DNA of 64,000 bases, taken from contig NZ_JACHFL010000014.1 of assembly GCF_014201875.1 (NCBI RefSeq), positions 62,001 to 126,000 on the forward strand. Direction: 5' to 3'. Made by a program: the position numbers and the translations under genes. This DNA comes from Deinococcus humi (GTDB lineage: Bacteria > Deinococcota > Deinococci > Deinococcales > Deinococcaceae). The notes beneath the pieces are model-generated. The model was given only the letters and a program-made list of their open reading frames with translations. It ran no database searches and was not told where the DNA came from. Positions 52,386 through 60,825 of the stretch are shown here, in pieces (positions within the stretch are counted from its first letter, which is position 1; each line of letters begins with the position of its first letter).

Positions 52386-53798
52386 TCAGTTCTCCGCCGC
52401 CAGCACGGCCACCACCTCGTCCTGCAGGGCACGCAGGGTCAGAATCGGACTCTCAGGGGGGCCATTCATCATCAGCGCGAAGGCCAGGAGATGTCCACTC
52501 TTTGCCGTGACATATCCGGCCAGACTGCTCACGCCGGGCAGCGTACCCGTCTTGGCACGCACGTCCAGGCCTGTCCCCACGAAGCGCTGTGACAGCGTAC
52601 CGCCGCGTCCACCGTGGTTTGGGAGGTTCTCATCGGTGCCGCCCTGCGGGAGCGCCTCGACGAAGGCGTTCTGGCGCTGGCGGTAGAGCTTGTCCGGGAA
52701 CCCGGAACCCTCGGCAGGCGTGCCGACCAACGGGTACGGCAACTCGTACATGGTGCGCAGCAGTTCCACCAGGGCGCGAGGGGTCAGGCGGCCTTCGCGG
52801 CTCAGGCCGCTGCCATCGGCCAGCACCACGCCGCTGAGGTCCACGCCGATGCGCCCCAGAAAGGCGCGTTCCCGCGCCAGAGCGCCCTCCAGGGTGCCGT
52901 TCCCGGCGGGACGCAGCGCCAGTGTGGCCAGCAGTTCCTCGGCGTTCAGGTTGTCACTGGGACGCAGCGTGTCGGCCAGGAACTGCGCCACGGGCGCGCT
53001 CCGTACGCTGGCAACCGCCTGTTCGGGACGGCTCCCTACCGGAGTCACCGGATCGGGGGGCAGGGTTTCGCCGCGTTCGTCGGTGCGGGCGGGCGCTAGA
53101 TAGGGCTTGAACGAGGCGGCCTTTCCCACTTCCTGCGAGGTCACCCTGATTCCGGCGCGGCGCAACTCCGCGATTAACGCCGCGCCCAGCCGACGGCGCG
53201 CCGTGTCCTGGCTGAGTGGCGGCGCATCGTGCCACTCAGCCAGGCGGAGGGCGGTCATGGGTACTTCGATGGGCGCATCCTTCCAGGTACCCGAATCCAG
53301 TCGGGCGTCGTCCAGCCGCACCTCGCCCACCACACGCAAGCCGCGCCCATACGCCTGTTTTGCCAGGGCGCGCAGGCTGTAAGGGCCTTCCGACACCTTC
53401 AGCGTGGGATCGCCGCTGCCGCGCAGGGTCACGGCCTTGACCCGGGGCCGGCCCACCTGCGCGGCGGGCACAGTCAGTTCGCTGCTCCACCAGCCGTCCG
53501 CGCCCCCGCAAGTGTTCAGGACAGCCGCCCCCACCACCAGCTTATTTGTGCTGGCGGGAATGAATGGGGTGTCAGGCAGCCACGTTTGCAGCACCTGTCC
53601 CGACTGCAGATCCTGGACCAGCACGCCCGCGCGCACGCCTGGGGGCAGGCCGCGCAGTACCCTTCGCACGCCCTCGCTCAGACCGGGTTCGCGTTGCAGG
53701 GTCAGATCGGCTGCCTGCGGGTCCGGGGCCTGCGCTGCCGGAAACGGTGCGCCGCCCAGGCACAGCAGCAGACACAGCAGGGGCAGAGTTCGGCGCAT
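52386..53798 (-). CDS. dacB: D-alanyl-D-alanine carboxypeptidase/endopeptidase (PBP4/S13 type)
   Basis: The 470-residue protein has a signal peptide ([20 protein letters not shown]), then the S13 penicillin-binding motifs: STNK (in [16 protein letters not shown]), SDN ([12 protein letters not shown]) and KTG (RAKTGTLPG). The large insertion between STNK and SDN is typical of PBP4. It trims or cleaves peptidoglycan cross-bridges in the envelope. A TATCCT box 6 nt upstream gives a leaderless start. It is divergent from the thioesterase gene. Confidence 0.93.
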   Translation of the reverse strand: MRRTLPLLCLLLCLGGAPFPAAQAPDPQAADLTLQREPGLSEGVRRVLRGLPPGVRAGVLVQDLQSGQVLQTWLPDTPFIPASTNKLVVGAAVLNTCGGADGWWSSELTVPAAQVGRPRVKAVTLRGSGDPTLKVSEGPYSLRALAKQAYGRGLRVVGEVRLDDARLDSGTWKDAPIEVPMTALRLAEWHDAPPLSQDTARRRLGAALIAELRRAGIRVTSQEVGKAASFKPYLAPARTDERGETLPPDPVTPVGSRPEQAVASVRSAPVAQFLADTLRPSDNLNAEELLATLALRPAGNGTLEGALARERAFLGRIGVDLSGVVLADGSGLSREGRLTPRALVELLRTMYELPYPLVGTPAEGSGFPDKLYRQRQNAFVEALPQGGTDENLPNHGGRGGTLSQRFVGTGLDVRAKTGTLPGVSSLAGYVTAKSGHLLAFALMMNGPPESPILTLRALQDEVVAVLAAEN

Positions 53799-53804
53799 CA
53801 GGGC

Positions 53805-53810
53805 AGGATA
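53805..53810 (-). promoter_or_regulatory. -10 box of dacB (leaderless)
   Basis: TATCCT on the minus strand, 6 nt before the ATG. Confidence 0.6.
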
Positions 53811-53884
53811 GCGGAGGGACGGTCCGGGGCGGGCCAGATCATCGACCTGACCGGGGGCTGTCCAGTTGGTCCCTGGCCCTGGAT

Positions 53885-53890
53885 TAGCCT
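53885..53890 (+). promoter_or_regulatory. -10 box of the thioesterase gene (leaderless)
   Basis: TAGCCT, 6 nt before the ATG at 53897. Confidence 0.6.
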
Positions 53891-53896
53891 GTGCCC

Positions 53897-54334
53897 ATGA
53901 CCCGTCCCATTCCCCTCGTCCGCGCCGCCTTCCCTTACCACCACGCCATTCAAACCCGCTGGGCCGACAACGATGTGTACGGTCACGTCAACAACGTGAC
54001 GTACTACGCCTACTTCGACACGGCGGTGAATGCCTACCTGGCCGCCCAGGGCGCGCTGGACATCGAAAGGGGAGAGGTCATCGGGCTGGTGGTGGAAACG
54101 GGCTGCGCCTTCTTTGTCCCCGTCGCCTTTCCCGAGGCACTGAGTGTGGGTGTCCGCGTCGCCAAGCTGGGCCACAGCAGCGTACGCTACGAGGTTGCCG
54201 TTTTCCGCGAGGAAGACGAGGACGCGGCGGCCCAGGGACACTTCGTGCACGTCTACGTCGACCGTACCTCGCGGCGTCCGGTGGAATTGCACGCCCGACT
54301 GCGGGCCGCGCTAGAGCCTTTGCGGACAGTGTGA
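53897..54334 (+). CDS. Acyl-CoA thioesterase (hotdog, 4HBT type)
   Basis: The 145-residue hotdog-fold protein carries the 4-hydroxybenzoyl-CoA thioesterase motif [20 protein letters not shown] with the catalytic aspartate (second Asp of ADND). It hydrolyses an acyl-CoA of unknown chain. The start is fixed by the TAGCCT box; a GTG two codons earlier would lie in the promoter spacing. It stands alone. Confidence 0.9.
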   Translation: MTRPIPLVRAAFPYHHAIQTRWADNDVYGHVNNVTYYAYFDTAVNAYLAAQGALDIERGEVIGLVVETGCAFFVPVAFPEALSVGVRVAKLGHSSVRYEVAVFREEDEDAAAQGHFVHVYVDRTSRRPVELHARLRAALEPLRTV

Positions 54335-54435
54335 GAATGCGGCCTTCTATGGGAGCGCCCAGTATGCTGCCCCATCTTCAAATCAACACAAGCATCGTGT
54401 GCTCAGGCCTCGACGCGCGCTGACAGGAGAACCGC

Positions 54436-54822
54436 TCATGGGGACTGATCACGCTGGCGCCCGGCCCGCCAGACCAGCCACATCAGCAGAGGTTGGAGGG
54501 GCAGTCTGACCCAGGCCACCCATGCGGGGACCCCAAATTTTTGTGGGTCCTGAGCCATATAGATGTTGGCCGGAAAAACCGTCAGGAGCAGTGCCAGTAA
54601 GCCCCAGCGTGCGACAGGGCGGGTGCCTGGATGGAGCAGGCTCAGGCCACCCATCAGCTCTGCCGCGCCGCTGATCAGCGTGGCCGTGCGTGCAGACAGG
54701 GGCAGAGCTGGGGGCACAATGCGCTCAAAGAACTGCGGCGCGGCGAAATGCGTGATGCCTGCGGCAGTGAATAGGGCGGCCAGGGCCAGCAAACTGGGCG
54801 TCAGACGGGATGTTTCAGACAT
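54436..54822 (-). CDS. DoxX family membrane protein
   Basis: The 128-residue protein has four hydrophobic segments and the DoxX pattern: LALAALFTAAGITHFAAPQF near the start, SGAAELMGGLSLL in the second helix, and FPANIYMA later. DoxX-type proteins are linked to quinone or thiol redox and to membrane oxidative stress, without a settled activity. A TACAGT box lies 5 nt before the ATG. Confidence 0.88.
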   Translation of the reverse strand: MSETSRLTPSLLALAALFTAAGITHFAAPQFFERIVPPALPLSARTATLISGAAELMGGLSLLHPGTRPVARWGLLALLLTVFPANIYMAQDPQKFGVPAWVAWVRLPLQPLLMWLVWRAGRQRDQSP

Positions 54823-54827
54823 GGGCC

Positions 54828-54833
54828 ACTGTA
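54828..54833 (-). promoter_or_regulatory. -10 box of the DoxX gene (leaderless)
   Basis: TACAGT on the minus strand, 5 nt before the ATG. Confidence 0.55.
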
Positions 54834-54898
54834 GCGGGGGGCATGGAAAGAGGGCCAGAAAGAGATTCTTCCTGGCCCCATCTCTCGCAGGTTCGTTA

Positions 54899-55120
54899 TT
54901 AGCCCTGCTTGGTGGCGGGCACCGAACGAGCTTCCTGCACGTCCTTCTTTTCTTTCAGGCTGTCGTGCTCGGTGTTGCGGGCGGCGGTGGCTTCGCGGTC
55001 ATTGTTGCCCTTGAGGGATGGCTGATGCCCGTCGTCGATCTCGTGGACTTCCTTCTTGTTGCGCTCATACTGCTCGGGCAGGCTGGTATGGCCGCTGTTC
55101 TTGTCGTCTTTATCAGGCAT
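54899..55120 (-). CDS. Small, highly charged hydrophilin-like protein
   Basis: The 73-residue protein is almost devoid of hydrophobic residues and rich in Lys, Glu, Asp, Asn and Gln (for example SLPEQYERNKKEVHEIDDGH). It has no cysteine or tryptophan and should be disordered. That composition resembles hydrophilins and LEA-like proteins that protect cells during drying. Function is not demonstrated. No clear promoter or ribosome-binding site was identified, but the biased composition and clean frame support a real gene. Confidence 0.6.
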   Translation of the reverse strand: MPDKDDKNSGHTSLPEQYERNKKEVHEIDDGHQPSLKGNNDREATAARNTEHDSLKEKKDVQEARSVPATKQG

Positions 55121-55304
55121 GCAGGTAGCCTGACAGGAGCTACGTCCAGCGCGGCCAGGAAAGCCTCAAGCTGCGTTTAGAGATGAAGAGTGGATCAAGT
55201 GAAGGGGCGACTAGACGAAAGAGGCACGACAGTTAGGACAAGGAAGCATGCCCGGCATTGATCCTGGTAGAAGTTGAAGCCGCAGTGCCTGCATACGCCC
55301 AAAC

Positions 55305-55334
55305 AAAAGCCCCCGCCATTGAGGCAGGGGCTTT
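55305..55334 (-). terminator. Terminator of the rpsF-ssb-rpsR-rplI cluster
   Basis: On the minus strand a GC stem (GCCCCTGCC/GGCGGGGGC) is followed by TTTTGTTT, 15 bp after the rplI stop. The arms end AAAG/CTTT, so it may also work in the other direction. Confidence 0.82.
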
Positions 55335-55348
55335 GATGCGACTGAAGC

Positions 55349-55789
55349 TTACTTCTGCGCGTGGACGACCAGTTTCATGGGGATGGTCACTTCGGGGTGG
55401 GCGCGGTAGGCGATGTCGTACTCGCCAATCTCCTTGACGGTCTTGGGCATCTCCAGCTTGCGCTTGTCGATGTCGAAGCCGAGCTGGTCCAGTGCGCCCG
55501 CTACGTCGGCGTGGGTCACGGCGCCGTAGATCTTGCCTTCGCCTGCGCGGACGCTCATTTCCACGGCGACCCCGTTCAGGCGGCTGGCGAGGTCCTCAGC
55601 AGCAGCTTTTTCCTGGGCCTGAATCTTCTGGCGCGCGCGGATGCGGGCTTCCAGGCTCTTCATGTTGGCGGTGGTGGCGCTGGTGGCGATTCCCTGCGGA
55701 ATCAGCCAGTTCCGGGCGTACCCGTTCTTGACCTCCACAATGTCGCCGGTCTGGCCCAGCTTGCCGGGCTCCATCAAAATGACTTGCAT
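55349..55789 (-). CDS. rplI: 50S ribosomal protein L9
   Basis: The 146-residue protein begins MQVILMEPGKLGQTGDIVEVKNGYARNWL-type N-terminal sequence with the L9 RNA-binding domain, then the long connecting helix (about 41-75) and C-terminal domain. It binds domain V of 23S rRNA. It is the last gene of the rpsF-ssb-rpsR-rplI cluster, 12 bp after rpsR. Confidence 0.97.
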   Translation of the reverse strand: MQVILMEPGKLGQTGDIVEVKNGYARNWLIPQGIATSATTANMKSLEARIRARQKIQAQEKAAAEDLASRLNGVAVEMSVRAGEGKIYGAVTHADVAGALDQLGFDIDKRKLEMPKTVKEIGEYDIAYRAHPEVTIPMKLVVHAQK

Positions 55790-55801
55790 AGCCTACTCTC
55801 C

Positions 55802-56071
55802 TTACTTCCGAACCAGTTTCTCGGTGTAGGGCAGCAGGGCCAGTTGACGCGCGACCTTGATGGTCTGCGAAATACGGCGCTGGTGCTTGGCCGAGAGGCC
55901 GGTGCGGCGGCGAGGAAGAATCTTGCCGGTGTCGGAGACAAAACGGCGCAGCATCTTCACGTCTTTGTAATCGGTAATTTCAAGTTCCCCGATGGAGAAG
56001 GGGTCAACCTTGGGCTTGCGGGGGCGCTTGGGCCCCTTGCCACGCGGTTTGCGGTCGCTGGATTGCGTCAT
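55802..56071 (-). CDS. rpsR: 30S ribosomal protein S18
   Basis: The 89-residue basic protein contains the S18 core: [24 protein letters not shown] and [19 protein letters not shown]. The N-terminal arm ([16 protein letters not shown]) is longer and more basic than in E. coli, as in Thermus/Deinococcus. S18 pairs with S6 in the platform of the 30S subunit. It lies 35 bp after ssb. Confidence 0.97.
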   Translation of the reverse strand: MTQSSDRKPRGKGPKRPRKPKVDPFSIGELEITDYKDVKMLRRFVSDTGKILPRRRTGLSAKHQRRISQTIKVARQLALLPYTEKLVRK

Positions 56072-56106
56072 ATGTTCCTTGTGCCTGCCAGGTTCCTACA
56101 AATGGT

Positions 56107-57009
<903 letters not shown>

Positions 57010-57106
57010 AACAGTGTTCTCCTTGGTGGCTGGCTGGACGCGCGGCGGCGTCCGTAACTTGGGGCTTTAACGTGGCTGGCAATGTGGCCCTGTGCGGGTT
57101 AGAAAG

Positions 57107-57135
57107 ACTGTAACAAGCCGACTTCGTTCTGTCAA
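57107..57135 (-). promoter_or_regulatory. Promoter of ssb
   Basis: On the minus strand, TTGACA and TACAGT are separated by exactly 17 nt, about 98 bp before the ssb ATG, giving a leader of about 90 nt. The -35 lies within the RDRM-like site at 57127-57143. Confidence 0.8.
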
Positions 57136-57143
57136 GAGCGTAA
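57127..57143 (-). promoter_or_regulatory. Radiation/desiccation response motif (RDRM)-like site over the ssb -35 box
   Basis: On the minus strand TTACGCTCTTGACAGAA matches the published RDRM consensus TTATGTCATTGACATAA at 12 of 17 positions, including both ends and TTGACA. The motif is the operator of DdrO, which is cleaved by PprI (IrrE) after damage. ssb belongs to this regulon in other Deinococcus species. Confidence 0.65.
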
Positions 57144-57158
57144 CGCCCCTGGCAGCAT

Positions 57159-57467
57159 TCAGGCTTTCTTGGTCTTCCATTCCGGGCGGTCCTTGACCAC
57201 CAGGACGCGGCGCACGTGGTCACGCAGGCGCAGGGTGCTGGCGATGTCCTTCTCAGGGTTGCCGCTGGCCTTGATGGTGTACATCAGGTAATAGCCCTCG
57301 CGGTCCTTGTCGATGGCGTAAGCCAGGCGGCGGTTGCCCACGTCGTCGAGGTTGCTCATCTCGGCCCCGCTGTTCTTCAGCGTGGTTTCGATGTAGTCCT
57401 TCTCGATTTGCACCTGCTCGGCGCTGAGGTTGGGGTTCAGGATCAGGTTCAGGTCGTACTGGTTCAT
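57159..57467 (-). CDS. rpsF: 30S ribosomal protein S6
   Basis: The 102-residue protein begins NQYDLNLILNPNLSAEQ, and the core LDDVGNRRLAYAIDKDREGYYLMY fits S6, which binds S18 and 16S rRNA. It is the first gene of the cluster with 149 bp before ssb, where the ssb promoter lies. The start has a good ribosome-binding site (AGAGAGG). Confidence 0.97.
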   Translation of the reverse strand: MNQYDLNLILNPNLSAEQVQIEKDYIETTLKNSGAEMSNLDDVGNRRLAYAIDKDREGYYLMYTIKASGNPEKDIASTLRLRDHVRRVLVVKDRPEWKTKKA

Positions 57468-57657
57468 GTTTCACCTCTCTTTACGCTGTCGTCCCGACAA
57501 ATTTTGTGGCAGAGCCACGCCTCGCCGGACAGCGCAACTCACCACATTATCAGAGCGGCAAGCGAAGCGCTAGAGGATGGAGCGTTCAGGCTGGGTCCGC
57601 CCTGTGGTGGATACGTCCGTGGATCAGAAGGGTGCAAGGGTCATACTCCACCAACTG

Positions 57658-57690
57658 GAAAAGCCTCTCCACCCCGGCGGGGGAGAGGCC
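57658..57690 (-). terminator. Terminator of the S41 protease gene
   Basis: On the minus strand a 9-bp stem (GGCCTCTCC/GGAGAGGCT) is followed by TTTTCC, 17 bp after the stop. Confidence 0.75.
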
Positions 57691-57706
57691 CAGGCAGTTT
57701 TTGCCC

Positions 57707-59023
57707 TTACTTCAGGAGGTCCAGCGCTTTCTTCAGGATGGCGTCGCTCTGCACGTCTACCACCGCTTCGCCCTGGGTGGCACTCTTCGATGGGCGCTTG
57801 ATCTCGCCGGTGTAGGTGAACTTGCCATCCTTGTCGGCGGTGACGGTCACGGGCTTGCCCGCCACGCTCAGGGTGATCTTGTCGCCCGCCTTGAGGCCGC
57901 TGCCGGTGAAGTTCAGCGGAGCGGTGTAGCGGGTGTCGGCCACCACGACATCGGGGGTGATGCCTTTCTTGTGGATCTGACGGCCCTTGGGGGTCAGCCA
58001 CTCGTTGGCGACGATGGCGATCTTGCCACCGTCGGGCAGTTCGAGCGGAATCTGCGCCACACCCTTGCCGAAGGTCTGCTCGCCGATGATCTGGGCACGG
58101 CCCTCGTCCTGCAGGGCTCCAGACACCACTTCGGAGGCCGAGGCACTGTTCTTGTTGACCAGCACCACCAGTTTGCCGGTGTAGTCGGTCTTCTGGTTGG
58201 CGGCCCGCCCAAAGACCTCGGTCTTCTTGTTGCGGTCCCGCAGACTGACAATCGGACCGCTCTGCAGGAACTGGTCCGCCACGTCTACCCCGGCGTTGAG
58301 CAGGCCGCCGCCGTTGTCGCGCAGATCCAGGATCAGCTTGTTGACGTTCTTCTTCTTCATGTCGGCGACGGCGGCCCGGAACTGCTGGCTGACCTTCTCG
58401 TTGTAGAAAGTGTTCAGGGCGATGTAACCGACGTTGCCGGGCAGAATGGTTTCCTCGACATCCACGATGGTCACGGGCTGACGCTCCATCTTGACGGTGT
58501 AGGGCTTGCCATTGCGCGCAAAGGTGATGGTGACAGTGGTGCCCTGCTTGCCGCGTACAAGCCGCACGATGTCGTTGAGCTTGCTGTTGATCACTTCCGT
58601 GTCGTCCACCTTGACGAACACGTCTCCGATCTGCACGCCCGCGCCTATGGCGGCGCCGCTCTTGAACACGTTGTCGATCTTGCCGCCGGTGCCGTCCGCA
58701 TTCGCGGCGATCAGCTGCACGCCAATTCCGTAGAAGTTGCCCGCCAGGTTTTCCTGGTCAATAGCGTTGTCTTCAGGCTGGCTGTAGTACGTGAATTCGT
58801 CGTTCAGGCTGCCCACTGCGCCGTTGATCGCGCCGCGCAGCAGTTTGTTCTCGTCAATAGGGTACAGGTAATACTGCTTAAGATCAGCGATCACGTTGAG
58901 CAGCGTTTTGCCCTCGGCCGTGCTGGTCAGGTTGGCTTGGGTGTAACCGCCGAGCTGCGCGTAGGCAACGGCGGCGGTGGCCGCGAGGGCCGCCCCCACG
59001 ATGGTCAGGCGTTTGGCATTCAC
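57707..59023 (-). CDS. S41 family C-terminal processing peptidase (CtpA/CtpB type)
   Basis: The 438-residue protein has a signal peptide (LTIVGAALAATAAVAYA) and a PDZ domain (about 95-180, GVQIGDVFVKVDDTEVINS). The S41 catalytic serine is in KNSASASEVVSGAL and the catalytic lysine is in FGKGVAQ. It cleaves C-terminal tails of envelope proteins. The start is a GTG at 59023, 6 nt after TATGCT, so the message is probably leaderless. It lies divergent from ftsEX, a neighbourhood also seen for CtpB in Bacillus. The C-terminal ~100 residues are an unusual extra beta-domain. Confidence 0.92.
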   Translation of the reverse strand: MNAKRLTIVGAALAATAAVAYAQLGGYTQANLTSTAEGKTLLNVIADLKQYYLYPIDENKLLRGAINGAVGSLNDEFTYYSQPEDNAIDQENLAGNFYGIGVQLIAANADGTGGKIDNVFKSGAAIGAGVQIGDVFVKVDDTEVINSKLNDIVRLVRGKQGTTVTITFARNGKPYTVKMERQPVTIVDVEETILPGNVGYIALNTFYNEKVSQQFRAAVADMKKKNVNKLILDLRDNGGGLLNAGVDVADQFLQSGPIVSLRDRNKKTEVFGRAANQKTDYTGKLVVLVNKNSASASEVVSGALQDEGRAQIIGEQTFGKGVAQIPLELPDGGKIAIVANEWLTPKGRQIHKKGITPDVVVADTRYTAPLNFTGSGLKAGDKITLSVAGKPVTVTADKDGKFTYTGEIKRPSKSATQGEAVVDVQSDAILKKALDLLK

Positions 59024-59029
59024 CCGGTC

Positions 59030-59035
59030 AGCATA
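59030..59035 (-). promoter_or_regulatory. -10 box of the S41 protease gene (leaderless, GTG start)
   Basis: TATGCT on the minus strand, 6 nt before GTG. Confidence 0.6.
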
Positions 59036-59234
59036 GTGCGCCCCGCTGAGGGGCTACTGAAGTGCAAGTGACAGGCCCGGCTCAGCAAAACCTCAAAAAT
59101 GCCTCCGCGGCCAGCCAAGGCGCAATTCTGAGAAGCGTCCTGAGCTGACATTCATGGTCTGGGCTATGCTGGGCAGTGACCATGAGCCGCTCCTTTTGCC
59201 CGTCCCGCCCCATCTATCGCGCCGGAGGGGCGGC

Positions 59235-59918
59235 GTGATTCAGTTTCACAGCGTCACGCTGTCGTATCCCATCACGGGCACCCTGGCCCTGGACGACGTG
59301 AGCCTGCAAATCGGTAAGGGCGAATTCGCGTATCTGGTGGGGCATTCAGGGGCCGGGAAGAGCAGCTTTATGAATCTGGTGCTCAAGCGGGCGCTGCCCA
59401 CCCGCGGCGAAGTGCGGGTAGCGGGACAGTCCCTCAAGCATTACCGGGGCCGGCGCACCGCGCTGCTGCGCCGGCGCATGGGGACGGTGTTCCAGGACAA
59501 CCTGCTGCTCTCGCACCTGAACGCCTACGACAACGTAGCGTTCGCTCTGCGCGTCACGGGCGTGCACCAGCGTGAGTGGCCCGCCCGGGTCACGGCGGCG
59601 CTGCGGACCGTGGGCCTGGAACATAAGAAGTACGCCCTGCCAGTGCAACTGTCGCAGGGCGAGCAGCAACGCGTGGCCATCGCGCGGGCCATCGTGTCGG
59701 ACCCGCCGCTGCTGCTGGCCGACGAACCCACCGGCAATCTGGACCCCGAGAACAGCCGTGAGGTGCTCAAGGTCCTGCAGAACGTCAACCTGCGTGGCAC
59801 CACCGTCGTGGTCGCCACGCACGCCCGCGATCTGGTGGAGAGCTACCGCCACCGCACGTTGACGCTGCGCAAGGGCAAGCTGGTGCGCGACGATCCGTAC
59901 GGTGGGTACGCACTGTGA
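59235..59918 (+). CDS. ftsE: Cell-division ABC ATPase FtsE
   Basis: The 227-residue ATPase has the P-loop GHSGAGKS (residues 36-43), the signature LSQGEQQRVAIARAI and Walker B LLLADEPTGNLD. With FtsX it controls peptidoglycan hydrolase activation at the septum. I chose the GTG at 59235 because GGAGGGG lies about 5 nt upstream and the family begins IQFHSVTLSYP. Upstream at 59165 a TATGCT suggests a promoter but no strong -35 is visible. Confidence 0.95.
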   Translation: MIQFHSVTLSYPITGTLALDDVSLQIGKGEFAYLVGHSGAGKSSFMNLVLKRALPTRGEVRVAGQSLKHYRGRRTALLRRRMGTVFQDNLLLSHLNAYDNVAFALRVTGVHQREWPARVTAALRTVGLEHKKYALPVQLSQGEQQRVAIARAIVSDPPLLLADEPTGNLDPENSREVLKVLQNVNLRGTTVVVATHARDLVESYRHRTLTLRKGKLVRDDPYGGYAL

Positions 59919-59961
59919 TGCGGCAGGTGGCGCAGACTCCCAGCGACGCCGGGACAGGCCA

Positions 59962-60825
59962 GTGATCTACCATCTTCGTCAGGCGCTGCTCGCCATGCGC
60001 GGCAATTTCACGGCCACGCTGGCGACGCTGGTCACCATGACCTTGACCCTGCTGATGCTGGGCTTCGTGCTGCTGCTCACCCTGAATGTAAACCGCACGC
60101 TGCGCCAGCTGGAATCTCAGGTAGAGGTGGCCGCTTTCCTGACGCCACAGGCGGACACCGCCGGTCTGCTGTCACAGGTCAGGGGGTTGCCCCAGGTGCG
60201 AGAGGCCCGGCTGGTGAGCAGCGCGCAGGTGCTCAACGAGATGAGCCAGATCTCGCCGTACACCCGCGACGCGGTGGGGCTGGTGGGCAACCCTTTTCCC
60301 GATACCCTGCGGATGAAGGTCAGCCGGGTGGAGGATTCGCGCGCGGTGGCCGCAGTGGTGGCGAATCTGAGCGGCGTGGACGATGTGGAGTACGGTGCGG
60401 GCTACGTGGACCCTACGGTCAAGACGCTGACTGCCGTGCGCGGGACGGGCTACGCGCTGGTGGGCCTGCTGCTGTTGGGTACGCTGTTTAACATCCTGAA
60501 CGCCGTACGGGTGGCGATGTACGCCCGCCGCGACGAGATCAGCGTGATGCGGCTGCTGGGGGCCACCCGCGCCTTCATCCGGATGCCGCACGTGATCGAG
60601 GGTCTGATCGTGGGCGTGCTGGCCGCCGCACTGGCGCTGGCGCTGCTGACCCCGGCCTACCTGGGGCTGGCCGGTCGCGTGCGCGAGCTGGCCCCGGTGT
60701 TTCCGGTGGTCACGGACCTTGGTACCCTGCTGCCGGTGCTGGGGGGCGTGGCCGCCCTGGGCATCCTGATAGGTTTTCTGGGCAGCCTATTTGCCAGCCG
60801 CCGTTACTTGCGGGAGCTGGAGTAG
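59962..60825 (+). CDS. ftsX: Cell-division ABC permease FtsX
   Basis: The 287-residue protein has an N-terminal cytoplasmic stretch, a first helix (TLATLVTMTLTLLMLGFVLLL), a large extracytoplasmic loop (about 50-160) that would contact a coiled-coil activator, and three C-terminal helices (from VGLLLLGTLFNILNAVRVA). The RRDEISVMRLLGATRAFIRMP loop is conserved. Start: GTG at 59962; no stronger ribosome-binding choice is seen. It follows ftsE by 43 bp and its stop overlaps the next start by 1 nt. Confidence 0.93.
   Translation: MIYHLRQALLAMRGNFTATLATLVTMTLTLLMLGFVLLLTLNVNRTLRQLESQVEVAAFLTPQADTAGLLSQVRGLPQVREARLVSSAQVLNEMSQISPYTRDAVGLVGNPFPDTLRMKVSRVEDSRAVAAVVANLSGVDDVEYGAGYVDPTVKTLTAVRGTGYALVGLLLLGTLFNILNAVRVAMYARRDEISVMRLLGATRAFIRMPHVIEGLIVGVLAAALALALLTPAYLGLAGRVRELAPVFPVVTDLGTLLPVLGGVAALGILIGFLGSLFASRRYLRELE

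Noticed and set aside
57506..59071. A 521-codon plus-strand frame opposite the S41 protease
   Set aside because: Antisense shadow; catalytic motifs are on the minus strand.
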